Shown: in pieces, positions 27,885-36,015 of the stretch | How the letters are laid out: the number at the start of each line of letters is the position of its first letter | Numbering within the stretch: the first letter of the stretch is position 1 | From: Rouxiella aceris | GTDB taxonomy: Bacteria; Pseudomonadota; Gammaproteobacteria; Enterobacterales; Enterobacteriaceae | Assembly (NCBI RefSeq): GCF_012933545.1 | Contig: NZ_JAADJU010000004.1 | Span: forward strand, 372,001-436,000 | Direction: 5' to 3' | DNA length: 64,000 nucleotides | Translations under genes and position numbers: made by a program | The notes under the pieces: generated by a model | The model's input: the letters and a program-made list of their open reading frames with translations, nothing else | Told to the model about the DNA's origin: nothing | Databases searched by the model: none

Positions 27885-28868
27885 CTAAAGGCTTACATTA
27901 CCTTTTAATGGATTAAAGGTAATTGCGTCTTTAAGGAAGTCCGGCGAAAAATGAGCATATGTCATAGTTTGCTTTATAGAAGCATGGCCAAGAATCCGCT
28001 GTAGCGTAATAATGTTCCCGCCGTTCATCATAAAATGCGTCGCGAACGTATGGCGTAAAACATGCACAGCCTGACCTTTGGGTAAGTCCGGCTTTACTTC
28101 CTTTAATAGCAGCCTGAACTCGGCATAATCTGCTTTAGGAAATAAAAGCCCTGATCCACGCTTCATAGTTTCGTCCGCAATACTTTGTGAGATGGGTACC
28201 GAGCGTTTCTTACCGCCCTTAGTCTCCACGAACGTCACTCTATTATTAACGATATGCTCAGATTTAAGATTCACCACTTCCCCCCAACGCCCGCCCGTGC
28301 TTAAACACATGAGAGCAACGAGACGATTCTCTCCCTCCAGCCGAGCCAACAACCTTGTAATTTCATCGTTAGTCATAAACGACATGGCTGACTGGGATTC
28401 TTTTAGTTTAGCGATGCCACGCAATGGGTGCTCCCCATGATACAGGCCTGCATCGATGAGGAAAGTAAAGACCCCACCCAACAAAACTAAGTTTCGATTG
28501 ACGGTGGAGGACTTAACACCCTGCGACAAACGTCTGGCTCTAAACATCGTGATTGCATTTTTATCTAACTGAAATCCACAGGGGTCATTAAGGCACCGAT
28601 TAATCAATTCCAGCTTAACCTTATCCTGATCGCCGTATTTGGCATTTTTGCCGTTGTACAGCCACCATAGCTCTATCAATTCTGATAGGGGGCGCTTATC
28701 TGCCGGTTTAGATAGCCATTCTTTTTCGTGGTAGTTAACCGCGACATATTTCTCGAATGCTACCGCCTCATGTTTGCGATCGAACTTACGCCGGATGCGC
28801 TTTCCGTTGCGCCCCTGCGGTCTCATGTCCACTTCATAACGACCGTCGTCGAGCTTCTTAATTGACAT
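27885..28868 (-). CDS. int: P2-like integrase (tyrosine recombinase)
   Basis: 327 aa (P2 Int 337). Catalyses integration and excision at the glnQ terminator. N-terminal arm-binding region SIKKLDDGRYEVDMRPQGRN, then the tyrosine-recombinase catalytic set: Arg194 in TGGRWGE, His269 and Arg272 in HVLRHTF, His295 in ILGHASI, nucleophile Tyr304 in MTYAHF. The ATG at 28868 follows GGAGGG; an in-frame ATG five codons upstream lies over that site and is unlikely. The left arm sites begin at its stop codon. Confidence 0.95.
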   Translation of the reverse strand: MSIKKLDDGRYEVDMRPQGRNGKRIRRKFDRKHEAVAFEKYVAVNYHEKEWLSKPADKRPLSELIELWWLYNGKNAKYGDQDKVKLELINRCLNDPCGFQLDKNAITMFRARRLSQGVKSSTVNRNLVLLGGVFTFLIDAGLYHGEHPLRGIAKLKESQSAMSFMTNDEITRLLARLEGENRLVALMCLSTGGRWGEVVNLKSEHIVNNRVTFVETKGGKKRSVPISQSIADETMKRGSGLLFPKADYAEFRLLLKEVKPDLPKGQAVHVLRHTFATHFMMNGGNIITLQRILGHASIKQTMTYAHFSPDFLKDAITFNPLKGNVSL

Positions 28869-28943
28869 AGTGAAGCCCTCCAAAATCGACGGAACTGCAA
28901 ATACTTTGTAACTCTATGAAATGCAAAAAATCATTGTGTAACG

Positions 28944-29243
28944 TTAGCCAGTCTTTTGGCCGGAGTGCGGCAAGGTTTTGTTGTCTTGCCCATAGTGTGC
29001 GAGAACCGGCGCTATTTGGCCGGACTCCGGCGCTATCTCATCCGTCATAAACCACAGTGTGTATTTCATAAATTTTGGATGACTGAGTATTTTCATCGCT
29101 GCCTCTGCACTCATTCCCTTTGATCTAGTTTCATAGCTAGACAACGTGCTATAGGGAACGCCGGTTAACTCACTGAATTCCTTCCTATTCAATCTTTCTG
29201 ATTCACGAATCAGCTTGATCTTCTCTGAAATGTCTATTGACAT
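28944..29243 (-). CDS. C: P2-like immunity repressor C
   Basis: 99 aa, the same length as P2 C. Helix-turn-helix at residues 18-40 (LNRKEFSELTGVPYSTLSSYE), dimerisation segment KYTLWFMTDEIAPESGQIAP, and the C-terminus PHSGQKTG found in P2 C. Maintains lysogeny by repressing the early promoter. GGGGGAATT precedes the ATG. It is transcribed with int, away from cox. Confidence 0.93.
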   Translation of the reverse strand: MSIDISEKIKLIRESERLNRKEFSELTGVPYSTLSSYETRSKGMSAEAAMKILSHPKFMKYTLWFMTDEIAPESGQIAPVLAHYGQDNKTLPHSGQKTG

Positions 29244-29274
29244 AATTCCCCCATTGCATGAAACTTTGCAAATC

Positions 29275-29313
29275 GTAGTAATTACTTGTTGTTTGTAGTA
29301 ACTACACCATAAT
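29275..29313 (+). promoter_or_regulatory. Early promoter Pe with C operator repeats
   Basis: Two direct repeats GTAGTAATTAC (29275-29285) and GTAGTAACTAC (29295-29305), 20 bp apart. The second sits between a -35 TTGTTG (29286-29291) and a -10 CATAAT (29308-29313), spacing 16. Binding of C there would block the promoter that drives cox, B and A. The layout matches P2; the boxes are read by eye. Confidence 0.7.
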
Positions 29314-29364
29314 CAATTAAAAGCCATTACAGGCAACTAATTGCACTATTGGAGAGGGTAACAG

Positions 29365-29637
29365 ATGAGTAAACAAGTCGTAAGTCTTTCAGATGCACTG
29401 CCATATCAAGAATTTGCTAAAGCAATTGGCAAATCGTCGGATGCAGTCAGAGGGATGATTGAAAAGGGAAAATTACCAGTCGTTGAAATGCGCAATCCAG
29501 AAAATCCAACTGCACGTGGTGAATCATGGATTTACCTTCCTGCTTGGAACGCTGGCATGAAGTTGGCTTTTGAAAGTCGTCCGAAGGAAATCCGTGACGG
29601 TTGGCTAATGTGGCTAGGATTGGGTGAGCCGCAATGA
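29365..29637 (+). CDS. cox: P2-like Cox regulator / excisionase
   Basis: 90 aa (P2 Cox 91). N-terminal MSKQVVSLSDALPYQEFAK with a winged-helix core (GKSSDAVRGMIEKGKLPVV) and the C-terminus SRPKEIRDGWLMWLGLGEP shared with P2 Cox. Represses the C promoter and directs excision. GGAGAGGGTAACAG precedes the ATG. Its stop overlaps the next start (ATGA). Confidence 0.94.
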   Translation: MSKQVVSLSDALPYQEFAKAIGKSSDAVRGMIEKGKLPVVEMRNPENPTARGESWIYLPAWNAGMKLAFESRPKEIRDGWLMWLGLGEPQ

Positions 29638-29813
29638 TCCATTCAATTAAACAACCGATTTCAATAGCGCCATTGCTTTGGAATAACCAATGCCAGCGTG
29701 TATTAGATTCAAAAATCACACATGGTAAAGGTCGCAAGGGCGTGATTATTCGCACCCGCCGCAAAAGCCGTTTGCCTTGCCTTAAGAATGCTTTTTCATG
29801 GGGGTCGAAATGA
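29634..29813 (+). CDS. Small early phage protein, Fil/Orf78-like position
   Basis: 59 aa, not called by simple length cut-offs. The ATG overlaps the cox stop (ATGA) and its own stop overlaps the start of B (ATGA), a chain of coupled genes that strongly supports translation. The sequence (ISIAPLL near the start, then HGKGRKGVIIRTRRKSRLP) is basic and recalls the short Fil/DUF2724 proteins encoded between cox and B in P2-like phages. Fil of phage 186 causes cell filamentation; that activity here is only a guess. Confidence 0.65.
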   Translation: MIHSIKQPISIAPLLWNNQCQRVLDSKITHGKGRKGVIIRTRRKSRLPCLKNAFSWGSK

Positions 29814-30310
29814 CAGTAATCACTATCGCCACTGTAATGAATCAACCCGCCGGTTTACGTGCTGCTGTTGGTGAGCGTTTGGCTCCGGCTCGTTGGGAAA
29901 GCTCCTGTGATTTTTACAACAAAATGAGTGAGCGTGAACGCTTAACCGTCTGTTTCCACGCTCAGTTAAAACAGCGTCATTCTGTTATGAAACTGCAAGA
30001 AATGAATGAGAGTGACCGAGAGCGTATCGTGTGTGCGATTGATGAGCTGCGTGCTGCCTTTGCAAAGTACCGCAGCCGAGGGATTAGCAAGTCGGGGTTT
30101 ATTGGTCGCCTTACTATTAGCGAGCGCCGCTCTTTATTCTTTCAAGCTGAATTAAGTGAAGAGGAATTTAGTCAACCTTATTGGCGTATTGACGATGAGC
30201 ACTGCACATGGCGCGAAGCGCTTTTCCGAGCATTAAGAGAGCTGTTTAGCTTATTTGAAAATGCGCCAACAGTATTAACATCGGTAAGACCTGAAACTTA
30301 TCTGCACTAA
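29810..30310 (+). CDS. B: Replication protein B
   Basis: 166 aa, the length of P2 gpB, which loads host DnaB helicase at the phage origin. N-terminus MTVITIATVMNQPAGLRAAV; the rest is mainly helical (SERERLTVCFHAQLKQRH; SDRERIVCAIDELRAAF; FIGRLTISERRSLFF). ATG 29810 has GGGGGTC 5 nt upstream and is preferred over an in-frame ATG at 29798. Identification rests on length, position and the family N-terminus. Confidence 0.85.
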   Translation: MTVITIATVMNQPAGLRAAVGERLAPARWESSCDFYNKMSERERLTVCFHAQLKQRHSVMKLQEMNESDRERIVCAIDELRAAFAKYRSRGISKSGFIGRLTISERRSLFFQAELSEEEFSQPYWRIDDEHCTWREALFRALRELFSLFENAPTVLTSVRPETYLH

Positions 30311-30379
30311 TTAAATATAGCCATTTTTTAGAGGCGCTTGATTGCGTCGGAATTCCTATTATCTGGAGTTTAGAAACCT

Positions 30380-30631
30380 ATGTATCAGACTATCGGCCAA
30401 GATATGCGAAATAAAGCGAATAACGACACACGAAACTGGATTTTGAATAAAGCGAGAAATGAAGCAAAGGCCGACGCCGCTGTCAGTTTCTCATCCCATC
30501 TTGATCGGCTGGCGACCCATGCAGCAGTCAATCACCTGTCTGATATCGAAATTATTGAGCTTCTGCGCCAAGAGTCTGAAAAATTCGACCATGCAGCGCG
30601 TACCCATAGTGTAGGGGGCAATCATGGGTGA
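30380..30631 (+). CDS. DUF2732-like small phage protein
   Basis: 83 aa, helical. The core VSFSSHLDRLATHAAVNHLSDIEIIELLRQESE matches the DUF2732 pattern of proteins found between B and A in P2-like phages. CTGGAG precedes the ATG. It overlaps the next gene by 8 bp. Function unknown. Confidence 0.75.
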   Translation: MYQTIGQDMRNKANNDTRNWILNKARNEAKADAAVSFSSHLDRLATHAAVNHLSDIEIIELLRQESEKFDHAARTHSVGGNHG

Positions 30632-30923
30632 GTGTCCGCGAGTCATCATCAATGGCGTATACGCCATCATGAAAACTAACAGTACCGATTACATTCTTGC
30701 TGACGTAAAGACGGATAAGAAAACACGTCAGGTTTATTACCCGAGCGTTGCAGTTTATTCGAGTGAGTTAAAGCTCACCGCCGACATTATCAATCTCTGC
30801 GCTAAGCGCGCTGTATTCCTCAAAACCATCAACAGTATTCGCGAGTTAATGAGCGAAGGGCATCGTATTGCTGAGCTTTGCCAGCAAGCCATTAACCAAT
30901 TAAATAAAGAATCGGAGCAATAA
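30624..30923 (+). CDS. Hypothetical early phage protein
   Basis: 99 aa, not recognised. The first half is beta-rich (VIINGVYAIMKTNSTDYILADVKTDKKT), the second helical (LTADIINLCAKRAVFLKTINSIRELMSEGHRIAELC). Start overlaps the DUF2732-like gene; the next gene begins 3 bp later. It lies in the block of small genes that P2 phages vary freely. Confidence 0.7.
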   Translation: MGECPRVIINGVYAIMKTNSTDYILADVKTDKKTRQVYYPSVAVYSSELKLTADIINLCAKRAVFLKTINSIRELMSEGHRIAELCQQAINQLNKESEQ

Positions 30924-30925
30924 CA

Positions 30926-31144
30926 ATGCCGGATTTAATGGATTTAGTGCAGGAAAGAGAGCTTGAGGTTTTACGTCACCAGATTGCGGCAAGTCGTATC
31001 ACTGGCGGCATATCTGCGTCAATTTGCGAAGACTGCGACATGCCAATCCCCGCGGCCCGTCGTGCAGCGTTCCCCGGCGTGATGCGTTGTGTCCCATGTC
31101 AGGAACTCACCGAGCAGCAGCAAAAACATTTCAGGAAATCATGA
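30926..31144 (+). CDS. DksA/TraR-type zinc finger protein
   Basis: 72 aa. A helical first part (MDLVQERELEVLRHQIAASR) is followed by a C4 zinc finger: CEDCDMPIPAARRAAFPGVMRCVPCQ, the DksA/TraR signature (CxxC-x17-CxxC). P2 carries a similar protein (Orf82). Such proteins can bind RNA polymerase through its secondary channel; whether this one does so is not shown. The stop overlaps the next ATG. Confidence 0.88.
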   Translation: MPDLMDLVQERELEVLRHQIAASRITGGISASICEDCDMPIPAARRAAFPGVMRCVPCQELTEQQQKHFRKS

Positions 31145-31428
31145 TGATTAATATTCCGGTTGGCGATAAGTGGGGCATCACCAGTGACAGCTTGCAGTTT
31201 ATTTTAAACAAAACAAAAGTAGCGCAGTCAGGGACCAAGAAAGGACAAGAGTATTTAGAAGCCGTGGGGTATTACCCGCGAATGTCTCAGCTCGTAAACG
31301 GCCTAATGCATTTTCACATCCGCGATTCAGACGTTAAGAGCTTTGTCGATTTGTCTGATGAGGTAGAGCGCATCAGTGCCGTCTGTGGCGAGGCATTTTC
31401 ACAGGTAGGTGAACTGAGTGCCGGCTGA
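31141..31428 (+). CDS. DUF5405-like small phage protein
   Basis: 95 aa. The pattern GDKWGITSDSLQFILNKTKVAQSG...EAVGYYPRMSQLVNGLMHFHI matches the small protein encoded just before A in P2-like phages (DUF5405). Two ATGs (31141, 31144); the first overlaps the previous stop. Its end overlaps the GTG start of A by 11 bp. Confidence 0.75.
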   Translation: MMINIPVGDKWGITSDSLQFILNKTKVAQSGTKKGQEYLEAVGYYPRMSQLVNGLMHFHIRDSDVKSFVDLSDEVERISAVCGEAFSQVGELSAG

Positions 31429-33463
31429 TTCAAGGGGGCAACATGCCCCTACGTCACCCCCTCCATTTAACACCGCCGACAAAGCCCCGTTTGTCGGCGC
31501 GTATCCTTGGAACGCCCCACGCCCGGCCATTTCAAAAGAGAGACCGCTTACCCGTGATGAATACCATCAGGGGCAAGATGCCTTATGCAAGATTGCTGCC
31601 CTGCCTAACTTCATCGGTGGTATTTTTTCCGGCCGCCATGAATACCTGCTTAAAAACTCTGGGCTGCTGACTGCACATCGTTTTTTACTCAACGTTTTTA
31701 TTCCGCGTATCTGGCCGCGTATCCAGAGGATTAATGCTAAATATGCGATGAAAACAGACGGGAAAGCCTATCCGCTATTTGTTGATGACATGGCCCGTTT
31801 GGCGGGTATGAATGACAAGCAGCTAAAGCAGCTCGCCGCCCGTATTGCAGCCCATCATTTTGTCGGTTACGAAACGCTGAGCGATGCCTATATTAAAGAG
31901 CACGGCGGAGAACAAGCCGCTCTTTTCACCGATCGGGCTCAGGCTACGATTTACGGGCAACTAGCCGGTGATGTGCTGGATTTTAACGTCATACCCATGC
32001 ACTGGAAAAAGTACTGTAAGCGCAAGTTAGATATGCGTTGTGTATTTTCCAGTATTGCCCGTCTGGTTAATGATGAATGGTGGATCCGCCAACTTAAAGC
32101 GCAGCGCACGCAGTGGCGTGAATCGCTGCTTATCGCCGCCGGTGAGGTGAGCTTACAGAAATCAGGTTATGCCAGTAAGCAAGCCATCCGCGACGTACGC
32201 GCGCGTCGTATGGCAAACATGGAATATCTGAAATCCCGCGAACTGGAGAACGTAGATACCGGTGAGCGTATTGATCTCATCGACAAAGTGATGGCCAGTA
32301 TTTCCAATCCTGAAATTCGCCGTATGGAGCTCATGAGCACGATCGCGGGCATTGAAAAATATGCGGCCAGCGTGGGTGATGTAGGGATGTTTATCACGAT
32401 CACCACCCCATCGAAATATCACCCGACACGCATGGTTGGTAAGAAAGAAGACCGCCGCGTTAACTTCAATCACCGCTGGGACGAAGAAGCATTTTCTCCG
32501 AAAGACGGCCAGCGCTATCTGGTGAAAATCTGGGGCAAGATGCGCACCGCGTTTAAAGACCACGGGCTAAAGGTCTACGGTATGCGCGTTGTAGAACCTC
32601 ATCACGACGCAACACCGCACTGGCACATGATGCTTTTCTGCGATCGGGCTCAGCGTCAGGCGGTCATCGATATTATGCGCAGCTACGCGCTGAAAGAAGA
32701 CGGTCACGAACGTGGCGCACAAAATCAGCGCTTTGAGTGTAAGCATCTGAACAAGGGCGGTGCTGCGGGCTACATCGCTAAATATATTGCGAAGAATATC
32801 GACGGTTACGCGCTCGATGGCCAGCTTGACCATGAAACCGGTCAAGCTCTGTCTGATACTGCCGCCGCCGTTACCGCGTGGGCGTCGGTCTGGCGCATCC
32901 CTCAATTTAAATCTATTGGCGTTCCTACCATGGGCGCTTACCGCGAATGTCGACGCATCCGTGGCGTTAGCCTGACCGCAGACTTTGACGAGCTTGTAGA
33001 GGCTGTGAGAGTCGCAGCGGATGCCGGTGATTTTGCGGCATATATAGAGGCACAGGGTGGCGCGAATGTTCCTCGCAATACGCAGACCGTACGAACGGCC
33101 CGCCACGTTATAGACGAGCTCAACGAGTACGACGAAGAGGTGCAGAAAGTCATCGGTATTTTTGCGCCACACCTCGGCGCTGATCACGTCCATGAGACAC
33201 GCACGACTAAATGGCAAATTGTCGCTAAGTCTGTGGCCGTTGCCCCTCATCCTTTGACTTTAAAAAGCGCCTTCGGCGCGCCTCGGAGTCCTGTCAATAA
33301 CTGTGGGGAGGTTCAGACAGGACTCGGACAGTGTTTGCCTTCTAAGCCTTCTGAGTATGCCGCAGCGGTGATGAAATTAGTTGAGCGCGGGGATTTGGGT
33401 GGAATGAGCCGGACGTCGCCAAGGTGCTGGGAGGTGCTGCAAGACGGCAATCACCAGCAATAA
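31418..33463 (+). CDS. A: Replication initiator A (HUH endonuclease), zero-frame part
   Basis: Rolling-circle initiator that nicks the phage origin. The uninterrupted frame is 681 aa from GTG 31418. HUH motif HWHMMLF at residues 401-407; the two active-site tyrosines are Tyr452 and Tyr456 in GYIAKYIAKNIDGY, the same spacing as in P2 gpA (450 and 454). The last 20 residues of this frame (after ERGDLG) look random, whereas the -1 frame continues with WNEPDVAKVLGG and a conserved-looking C-terminus to 33714. Joined at 33400 the protein would be 765 aa, against 761 in P2. See the separate entry for the C-terminal part. Confidence 0.92.
   Translation: MPADSRGQHAPTSPPPFNTADKAPFVGAYPWNAPRPAISKERPLTRDEYHQGQDALCKIAALPNFIGGIFSGRHEYLLKNSGLLTAHRFLLNVFIPRIWPRIQRINAKYAMKTDGKAYPLFVDDMARLAGMNDKQLKQLAARIAAHHFVGYETLSDAYIKEHGGEQAALFTDRAQATIYGQLAGDVLDFNVIPMHWKKYCKRKLDMRCVFSSIARLVNDEWWIRQLKAQRTQWRESLLIAAGEVSLQKSGYASKQAIRDVRARRMANMEYLKSRELENVDTGERIDLIDKVMASISNPEIRRMELMSTIAGIEKYAASVGDVGMFITITTPSKYHPTRMVGKKEDRRVNFNHRWDEEAFSPKDGQRYLVKIWGKMRTAFKDHGLKVYGMRVVEPHHDATPHWHMMLFCDRAQRQAVIDIMRSYALKEDGHERGAQNQRFECKHLNKGGAAGYIAKYIAKNIDGYALDGQLDHETGQALSDTAAAVTAWASVWRIPQFKSIGVPTMGAYRECRRIRGVSLTADFDELVEAVRVAADAGDFAAYIEAQGGANVPRNTQTVRTARHVIDELNEYDEEVQKVIGIFAPHLGADHVHETRTTKWQIVAKSVAVAPHPLTLKSAFGAPRSPVNNCGEVQTGLGQCLPSKPSEYAAAVMKLVERGDLGGMSRTSPRCWEVLQDGNHQQ
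33394..33400 (+). other. TTTGGGT slippery heptamer at the A frame break
   Basis: Zero-frame codons are TTG GGT, so the heptamer reads T TTG GGT, the X XXY YYZ form. A -1 slip here continues exactly with TGG AAT GAG (WNE) in the frame of the missing C-terminus. It may be a real recoding site or the scar of a one-base deletion. Confidence 0.6.
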
Positions 33464-33714
33464 ATCGCCAGCAACAAAGCTTTAATCCGTCAAAACCTCG
33501 TGAGCTGGCCCCGTCAGCGCGATTAACAAAGAAGGAGCGCGTAAAATTGGTCCGAATTAAACATAATTTGACTCAATACGGCATTTCTCCTACTCGATGG
33601 GAGCTTGAGGCGTTAGCCCGTGGAACTGCGATGAGTATAAATGGTAAAAGATTTTCCTATCAAGCATTTGATAAGGAAGAAATCGTTGAGGATATAGGTT
33701 GGGGTTGTTATTGA
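33400..33714 (+). pseudogene. A: C-terminal part of A in the -1 frame
   Basis: 104 codons continuing gpA after a -1 shift: WNEPDVAKVLGGAARR, a linker rich in Gln/Ser/Pro, then RLTKKERVKLVRIKHNLTQYGI and TRWELEALARGTAMSINGK, a helical C-terminal domain that P2-like A proteins carry. It can only be made by frameshifting or by starting internally (a GTG at 33424 has no good ribosome site). Labelled pseudogene because the simple reading is a frameshift mutation; with recoding it is the tail of a functional protein. Confidence 0.65.
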
Positions 33715-34035
33715 TTTCCTTGCTTATTATACAATTTTGAATGAATGGTTTTTTGACAAATACACTGTGTTTTTTACCACTATCCAAAATTGATATTTAT
33801 TGTTATTTTCTTTCGTTAGTACATACTGTTGCGCGAAATCAATAGTTTCTGTTGTACTGAAGTAAAAAACTTTAAAAACGGCCTATTGACCAATAGTAAG
33901 TTAAATTTAATGTGTCCTGTTCTTTGCACATTGATAAATCGTGAATTATTCTAATAACAAGCATATACCTACATCAAATGTATTCATTTAAATGGCTGAT
34001 TGTTTGGTCATGCAGGTTTAAAGGAGATTAAACCT
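33715..34035. other. AT-rich leader of cargo region 1
   Basis: 321 bp with much lower GC than the flanking phage genes. It marks the left end of the inserted cargo and must contain its promoter; TATACA-like and TATTAT boxes occur but I cannot choose among them. No gene seen. Confidence 0.5.
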
Positions 34036-34512
34036 ATGTTACAGCAAGCAAATGCAGTTCAGACTCAACAAGGCGTAGCAGCATCGCAAAATACGCAATC
34101 AGAATATCACTATCAGGTTGATATTGGACAATTACCACAATGCCCACCTGCTACTGCTCTAGCATTAAACAAAGACGGTTGGAGGTTTACTTCTAACCCT
34201 TTGACTAATAACTGTTTCGCTCCTGCACTTAAAAAAAGTCCGGCGAGGTCTTTCTCTTCTCCTTCTCAGGCTTGCTCTATGTGGGGGCTTTCGATGTATG
34301 AATCGGAAGCAGAGGCAAAAGATGCATATGCTAAGTTGAAAAAATCCATAAAAAACATAAAGAAAGTAATTGGTGATCATCTTTCAGTGGGCCAGTTGAC
34401 CGTTGATGACGGCAAATGTACCCAGACAGGTAGCAATGGACACTTCGATTTTCACCCATTTGTTAATGTACCTTTCACTCAAAAATTTCACATTGTCTGT
34501 CAACTGCCATGA
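34036..34512 (+). CDS. Unrecognised cargo protein, first of pair
   Basis: 158 aa, no family recognised. No signal peptide or membrane segment. Residues 1-25 are Gln/Ala-rich and likely disordered; the middle has several cysteines (QCPPATAL, NNCFAPALKK, QACSMWGLSMY); then comes a charged helix SEAEAKDAYAKLKKSIKNIKK and a beta-rich end GDHLSVGQLTVDDGKCT and HFDFHPF. AAGGAG lies 9 nt before ATG 34036; an in-frame TTG at 34000 is less likely. Its TGA overlaps the next ATG, so the two proteins are made together. Position matches the tin/old cargo site of P2, next to cos, suggesting host-benefit or anti-phage function (inference). Confidence 0.8.
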   Translation: MLQQANAVQTQQGVAASQNTQSEYHYQVDIGQLPQCPPATALALNKDGWRFTSNPLTNNCFAPALKKSPARSFSSPSQACSMWGLSMYESEAEAKDAYAKLKKSIKNIKKVIGDHLSVGQLTVDDGKCTQTGSNGHFDFHPFVNVPFTQKFHIVCQLP

Positions 34513-35573
34513 TTAAATTAAAATCTAAGCGTATCAAGGCTACACATTTCAGCGAGTATACTTGGTTTGCTGATCTAATTGAGTTCGAAGGGCCTCTTCT
34601 TAGCCTTTACCGAGGGAGCGGATATAAAGATGCTTTATATTTCTGGTTGGATAACTCAGAACGTGCAAATAGATGGTGTTTCGTACCTGTAGAAAGAGCT
34701 GATTTAGATGATTACATTGCTCAGAGAGTTACTCTGAGTGATTTAATATTAAAAAATGATGAAGTTGTTATTTGTAATCATTATGCCGCTACTGATAGGA
34801 AAAACTATAACGTTTTGAAAATTGCCGACTTCCCTGTCGAGTATCGTCCGGATGATGACTCATACCTTTATGAGGAAATAGCAACGCAAGATGCTTTAAA
34901 TTTAAGAGCTGAGCAGACGCAAAGTTTTATGCTTGGTCTTGATAATCAATTGTTTATTGATGACCTATCAATTATTCCGCGTATTTTCCAGCAACTCTAT
35001 TGTTTCCATTATGGGTTAGCCCATCTTGGTATGACATCTGTGAGGGATGTTATGGGGAAATTGTTAGGTAATTGGACTGGTGGTGCATCTGCTGTAAATA
35101 TCTTTACAGGTTTAAAAAATATAATTCCTGTAATACATCGGCCTCAGATTGCTTCACTACAGTTCAATTCCCCCGGCCATATCGAGTTGAATTTGTTACC
35201 AAATTTAGCACTCAGTATTGAACAGGTTGCTGCAAGGCTTTCAAGCCCGATTCGAACGAAACGAGCTGATGCTTTATATAAAAATACTTACTCGTACTTT
35301 AAAGATAATGGTCTTTCGGGATTTGATGATGAAAGGGGGTTGGAAGTCAGAGATATTTCCCCTGAAACATTGGAGAATATAGTTCAGCGGGTTAGGATTT
35401 TCTTTAAATGTTTTGGGTGGACAGATTACCACTCGAAATTTAATTTGATTGATGCACACCCACTTCAGCAGTTGAGAGCTGTTTTGGCATACTATCGGCG
35501 TTTAAAAATACTTAATCAGTATATTATTGACGATAAGCTTGAAATAGGACGTTCTCGGGTAGTTGGACGGTGA
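34509..35573 (+). CDS. DUF6575-like cargo protein, second of pair
   Basis: 354 aa. The first 130 residues (FSEYTWFADLIEFEGPLLSLYR, DALYFWLDNSERANRWCFVPVERADLDDYIAQRVTL) resemble the DUF6575 domain: a short barrel with a W-xx-VPV strand and an acidic EEIA end. The remainder is helical with FQQLYCFHYGL, PGHIELNL and a final arginine-rich segment; no nuclease or ATPase motif is visible. Coupled to the upstream gene by ATGA. Low GC and different codon use from the structural genes indicate recent gain. It could be an effector or sensor of a two-protein defence module; function unproven. Confidence 0.82.
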   Translation: MIKLKSKRIKATHFSEYTWFADLIEFEGPLLSLYRGSGYKDALYFWLDNSERANRWCFVPVERADLDDYIAQRVTLSDLILKNDEVVICNHYAATDRKNYNVLKIADFPVEYRPDDDSYLYEEIATQDALNLRAEQTQSFMLGLDNQLFIDDLSIIPRIFQQLYCFHYGLAHLGMTSVRDVMGKLLGNWTGGASAVNIFTGLKNIIPVIHRPQIASLQFNSPGHIELNLLPNLALSIEQVAARLSSPIRTKRADALYKNTYSYFKDNGLSGFDDERGLEVRDISPETLENIVQRVRIFFKCFGWTDYHSKFNLIDAHPLQQLRAVLAYYRRLKILNQYIIDDKLEIGRSRVVGR

Positions 35574-36015
35574 GTATTTCAATAGTGCTGTCTCTATATT
35601 ATGTGATTAATTTATGAAGCACCTTTGTTATACGGGCATTGACACAGTTGTCATGCTATTTTGAATGCCATTGATAGTGTTTTATTTTTAAAGTATTTGG
35701 AGTGATGTGAGTGCTGAGTAAAGTAATTTAATAGCTGCATTTATAGTGCATGATATTGCATTGAATTATCCGTATGCTGTATATCAAGCCGTGCCTCTTC
35801 TGGCGCGGTTTTCATTGGGTCGGGCAACTGCATTAAAAGCGACACATAAAGCGGGCAGGCGTGGCGGGGATAGCATTGCGCGCAAAGGGTGTTTGCAGGG
35901 TTTTATTCCCGCGCCTGAACGGGCCGTGGTGAGGTTCTCTATTCTTCACGCGATGTTGATGTGCGTCGGCGCTTTCGCGGCGTGTGGTGCATCTGGTGGC
36001 CTCATGGCGCAGGTG
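35574..36015. other. Intergenic region containing cos
   Basis: 442 bp between cargo 1 and the portal terminator. The first 170 bp are AT-rich cargo flank; from 35780 the GC content rises and the sequence resembles the P2 left end. A 90-codon frame at 35746-36018 covers the cos site and is not called. Confidence 0.6.
35858..35876. other. cos site (cohesive end) of the P2-like phage
   Basis: GGCGTGGCGGGGATAGCAT differs at 3 of 19 positions from the P2 cohesive end as I remember it, and is followed by TGCGCGC as in P2. It lies between cargo 1 and gene Q, where cos must be in an integrated P2. The terminase (P, M) would cut here. Confidence 0.8.

Noticed and set aside
33424-33714. Independent small gene after A
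   Set aside because: Its GTG start has no ribosome site and the frame continues upstream with sequence that fits gpA, so it is read as the A C-terminus.
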